Shown here: positions 27,643-30,631 of the stretch, piece by piece
Layout of the letters: the number at the start of each line of letters is the position of its first letter
Numbering within the stretch: position 1 is the first letter of the stretch
Source of the DNA: Nemertoderma westbladi
Lineage: Eukaryota; Xenacoelomorpha; Nemertodermatida; Nemertodermatidae
Length of the DNA stretch: 30,631 nt
Assembly: GCA_032718475.1 (NCBI GenBank)
Contig: JAUCBJ010007103.1
Coordinates: 1-30,631, forward strand
Reading direction: 5' to 3'
Notes under the pieces: generated by a model
Told to the model about the DNA's origin: nothing
Databases searched by the model: none
What the model saw: only the letters and a program-made list of their open reading frames with translations
Position numbers and translations under genes: made by a program

Positions 27643-29715
27643 ATGGCTGAAGCTGATACTGAACCGTATGACTTTGACGAGGAAATATCTTACCGGGAGC
27701 CCGATACCGCCAGCGGCAGCGATAATTACGAAGACCCGTGCGGCGATGAAGATGTAGAAGACGACGACGGCTGGATCGCTGAGTTGGAGAGAGCGGTGGA
27801 AGATGGAGTGGACGCGGCTTCGTTAGCTGATATATGCCAACATAGGGGAATACCTGGACACCTCAGGTGCAAGGCCTGGAAAATTTGTCTGAATATATCC
27901 GGGAAATCCGATTTCTTGTCTTCGTGGGATAAAATTTTAGATTTGGATTTCCAAGACACTATTAATAAAGACGCTGTGGCGTTAAGTTTAAAACGTTGCG
28001 ATGGCGATGCGGGCGAATTGGCACGGATCGCCGAATATATCGTAACGTTTTACTGCAAAAGTAGGAGTTTAGTTTACGTCAGCGATGAAGGTTGGATGGA
28101 CATAATTGGGGTGTTACTGGGTGCGGGGTTGAACTCGGGCGACGCGTACAACGCATTCTACACGATATTGGGTAGGTACGTATCTCGGGGACTAGAAGTT
28201 GACGTTTCCCAAGAGAACCGACGCAGCTACCAGCTGTTCCGCTTGCTCTTATTGTACCACGAACCCGAGTTGTGCAGCTTCCTGGACACGAACCGCGTTC
28301 TAGCAACGTCCTACCTCCATCCATGGCTCTCCTCCATCTTCGCCTCGGTTTGCTCTCCCGCCGTACTTCCGATTCTCTGGGACATTTACCTCACTCAGGG
28401 AGATCCGTTCTACGGATTCTTTCTCGCCCTCGTGATTCTCATAAACGGGAAAGATCAGCTAATGGAAGAGGAGGACTCAGCGACTTCCGGACTCCTCGCT
28501 ACGCTCGTTCGCTTCCCGGAGGCGCTGCAACCCGAGGACGTGGAGGATTTCTGCGGTTTAGCCAACTACTACGCGGAATCAACTCCTCTTTCATTCTGGC
28601 GGGACAATCAGGGAGGTATGTTCGGGAGCGCGTCGCCTCCCGTCGACGCGCCAGACGTTGACGCGGCTCTAGCGCTGCCCATCTCGGCGGCCGAGCTGCT
28701 GTCCTCGCAGCTGCGCTACTTCGTCGTGGACTGCCGCCCGCCCGGGCAGTACAATGCGGGCCATCTGCCGACCGCGTTCCACCTGGACTCCGGATTGATG
28801 TTGGAGCAACCGGGGGAGTTCGCCACCGCTATGGCGGCTCTCTTCGACGCGCAGACCCAATCACTAGCGTTGGACGCCGAGTCCGCCGGAGAACATCTCG
28901 CCTTTCTGGGCAGCGGCCGCGAGGAGGAGGATCGCTACCTCCACATGGTGGTCGCGCAGCTTCTCCAACGCGGGAAGAAGTTTGTATCCATCGTGCGCGG
29001 CGGGTTCGCGGCGGTCCACGACCTGGCGTCGCACCTACTCGCCGACCATAAACCCGCGGAATGCGTCGTCTGCAACCCCGCGAGACGCGCAGTCTCCCCG
29101 CGGCAACCCGAGGCTCCGACACGCGGCGGAGTCGTCGCTCGTCTTTCGCAGGAGATCAAATCTCGATCGAGCGAGTTGAAGGAACGTCTCAACGCGTTGC
29201 GCGACTCCTCCGGGGATTCGGAGCCGCGACACGTGGACCCGTCCGCGCGTAGGAGTCGGATCTACCGCGGAACCGGGGCCGTGTTCAGCATCGGGGAGGA
29301 GGAGGAAGAGGAGACGCCCCCTAGCGGGCCACCGGTGCGGGACGCCCGCGTCTGGGTGGACTCGATCGATCTGAAGCGGTGGTCCCGCGAGCTGGACGCG
29401 TTGCACTGCTTCGTCTGCGTCGTGGTCGAGTCAGACGGACGGCAGACGCCGTGCGTTCTCGTCGCGAGCGCCTCCCATCTCCACATCGTACACCGCGGCC
29501 GCGTCGACGCGGCCGAACTCCGCAGCAGTAGACCCCTCGTCGACGTCGCCAAGATCACCTCGAAGAAACGCCAACCCAATCTCATTACCTTTAAGTACGC
29601 CGACAAGGAGGGCCAGATAGTCGCCGTTGATAGACTCTACATACCGACGGCGCAACGCGTTACCCAGGTGATGACGGAACTTATACTCACAGCGGTCGAG
29701 TCTTCCACTTCCTAA
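27643..29715 (+). CDS. TBC1D23: TBC1D23 orthologue (intronless)
   Basis: The 690-residue product matches TBC1D23 in order and length (human about 699). The ATG at 27643 has A at -3 and G at +4; the open frame reaches 27565 only through GTG. After an acidic N-terminus, the TBC domain spans about residues 65-290. The usual catalytic Arg and Gln fingers are absent (INKDAVAL, YVSDEG), as known for this family, so it is a pseudo-GAP. The rhodanese-like domain (about 355-470) has VVDCRPPGQYNAGHLPTAFHLD-type sequence and FLGSGREEED without a catalytic Cys. The C-terminal domain (about 565-685) corresponds to the region that binds the WASH complex. The protein tethers endosome-derived vesicles to golgins at the trans-Golgi. 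There are no introns, and GC and CpG content rise sharply in the second half. Confidence 0.93.
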   Translation: MAEADTEPYDFDEEISYREPDTASGSDNYEDPCGDEDVEDDDGWIAELERAVEDGVDAASLADICQHRGIPGHLRCKAWKICLNISGKSDFLSSWDKILDLDFQDTINKDAVALSLKRCDGDAGELARIAEYIVTFYCKSRSLVYVSDEGWMDIIGVLLGAGLNSGDAYNAFYTILGRYVSRGLEVDVSQENRRSYQLFRLLLLYHEPELCSFLDTNRVLATSYLHPWLSSIFASVCSPAVLPILWDIYLTQGDPFYGFFLALVILINGKDQLMEEEDSATSGLLATLVRFPEALQPEDVEDFCGLANYYAESTPLSFWRDNQGGMFGSASPPVDAPDVDAALALPISAAELLSSQLRYFVVDCRPPGQYNAGHLPTAFHLDSGLMLEQPGEFATAMAALFDAQTQSLALDAESAGEHLAFLGSGREEEDRYLHMVVAQLLQRGKKFVSIVRGGFAAVHDLASHLLADHKPAECVVCNPARRAVSPRQPEAPTRGGVVARLSQEIKSRSSELKERLNALRDSSGDSEPRHVDPSARRSRIYRGTGAVFSIGEEEEEETPPSGPPVRDARVWVDSIDLKRWSRELDALHCFVCVVVESDGRQTPCVLVASASHLHIVHRGRVDAAELRSSRPLVDVAKITSKKRQPNLITFKYADKEGQIVAVDRLYIPTAQRVTQVMTELILTAVESSTS

Positions 29716-29731
29716 CCCCCCCCCCCCCCCC
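29716..29731. repeat. C16 homopolymer directly after the TBC1D23 stop
   Basis: The TAA stop (29713-29715) is followed at once by about 16 C. Confidence 0.95.
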
Positions 29732-30430
29732 TTCACATGTCTATAATAATATATTCCAGTTATATTTTTCCTGGATCCAATTATTTTTCGTTATAAATAA
29801 CTCGAGATTCATATTGCATTACCTATTTATTAATTTATATGGCCACGTTATTTTATTTATCTCTTATGATATTCTGGTTTTGGGTTTGCGTTATAAGTAA
29901 TTTGTTGTTGTAACGAATAGCCGACGAATTAATTCTTATCCGACAATCGTTACAAGTCCCTTAACTACTTTTTCTCTTTATAAGATATTTTTTTTCTACT
30001 TGTTTTGGAATATTTAATTAATATCGGCGCTAAAACATTTAAAAACTTTAGAAACTAATAAATCCTTAACAATTAAAGGTAATTCCAAGTGAAATCATCC
30101 AGGATTTTTGACTTTTGTAACTCACCCTATCAGAATTCGCTGTAAATCGCAGAGATCAAATATTATAAAAACATATAACTAAGAAACAATTTAAATTTTA
30201 GTTGGTCCAGTTGGTCCAGTTGTAAGTTTGTTGTAGTACATAGTTGTAAGATGAAGATGACACCGAATTCTTTGTTATTTTACTAAAGTCTCGTTTACTT
30301 AGCGGTCTATAAAGTGGTGTAATCGATATATGGAATACCGGTACATTAATTATTGACGTTGGTGAAAGTCGAAAACAGTTGAAGGAAATAAATATTTCTA
30401 TTTTTGAATAAAAGCAACTATTAACAGGAA
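29732..30430. other. presumed 3' UTR and intergenic DNA
   Basis: AT-rich DNA without a supported ORF. AATAAA occurs at 30057-30062, about 340 nt after the stop, and is a candidate polyadenylation signal for TBC1D23. Confidence 0.45.
30057..30062 (+). terminator. candidate polyadenylation signal AATAAA
   Basis: Canonical hexamer downstream of TBC1D23 in AT-rich sequence. Another AATAAA at about 30474-30479 is an alternative. Confidence 0.35.
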
Positions 30431-30631
30431 GGGGGGGGGGGACTGGACGCAAATAACAGATGATTACTCTCAAAAATAAAACTGTAACCTATTCTATTGT
30501 GTTTAGTATATTGTTTTGGTTATAATAACGTGCCACTGTAACCTGCTCCTTTCCCTAAATAGAGAATTTAACATTGAGACGGTATATTAATTCTCCAAGA
30601 CGGGTTTTACGTCCAGTCCCCCCCCCCCCCC
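30431..30631. mobile_element. inverted-repeat element with G/C-run termini, cut by the window edge
   Basis: A G11 run plus ACTGGACG (30431-30449) is mirrored by CGTCCAGT plus a C run (30610-30631). The interior includes TTGTTTTGGTTA and CTGTAACCTGCTCCTTTCCC (about 30514-30555), shared with the MITE-like element at 27300-27438. The right end cannot be defined here. Confidence 0.5.

Noticed and set aside
28829-29606. Several antisense ORFs over the GC-rich part of TBC1D23
   Set aside because: They have Arg-rich shadow composition and the plus-strand frame is a clear conserved protein.

Overview
The window looks like nuclear DNA of an animal, most likely a marine invertebrate. The one clear host gene, at the right end (27643-29715, +), encodes a full-length TBC1D23-type protein (TBC plus rhodanese-like plus C-terminal domain) in a single uninterrupted exon. 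Almost everything else is transposable-element DNA. Nothing here fixes the phylum. BEL/Pao and RTE-like elements, TAGGCCTA-type motifs and many long G or C runs fit several invertebrate groups.

Left part (1-6416): AT-rich DNA with a TIR element (about 490-1070), a decayed LINE reverse-transcriptase end (about 1225-1692), a ~775 bp palindromic foldback element (about 1890-2665) and a hammerhead self-cleaving ribozyme motif on the minus strand (3873-3932). Next comes a rearranged RTE-like LINE (4131-5899, minus) whose two blocks are in permuted order. It abuts the middle of a decayed PIF1-like helicase gene (5900-6416, +).

Centre (6417-19226): a complete LTR retrotransposon of 12,810 bp on the + strand, inserted into the helicase remnant. 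Its 550 bp LTRs differ at two positions and it is flanked by the 5 bp duplication ATATT. Gag, protease, RT, RNase H and integrase place it in BEL/Pao. It is unusually large. About 3.2 kb of Gag-like or accessory sequence lies in front of the recognisable Gag, and a separate ORF with three CCHC zinc knuckles lies behind pol, where other elements may carry env. Its reading frames are broken at several places, mostly at short G runs. A perfect 11 bp stem-loop abuts the polypurine tract.

Right part (19227-30631): the rest of the helicase (to about 19978), a tRNA-like sequence, a 364 bp foldback MITE with a 9 bp target duplication, a 1,200 bp TTAA-flanked TIR element, and a nearly intact full-length RTE-like LINE (about 22222-26030, minus). 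The source family of the permuted LINE is this same, almost identical family. A MITE-like element carrying eleven 21 bp hairpin repeats then sits directly upstream of TBC1D23. The window ends in a C run that forms the second arm of another inverted repeat.

The history is nested: helicase remnant, then LINE and LTR insertions inside it. The 99.6% LTR identity and near-identity of the two LINE copies point to recent activity of both families.
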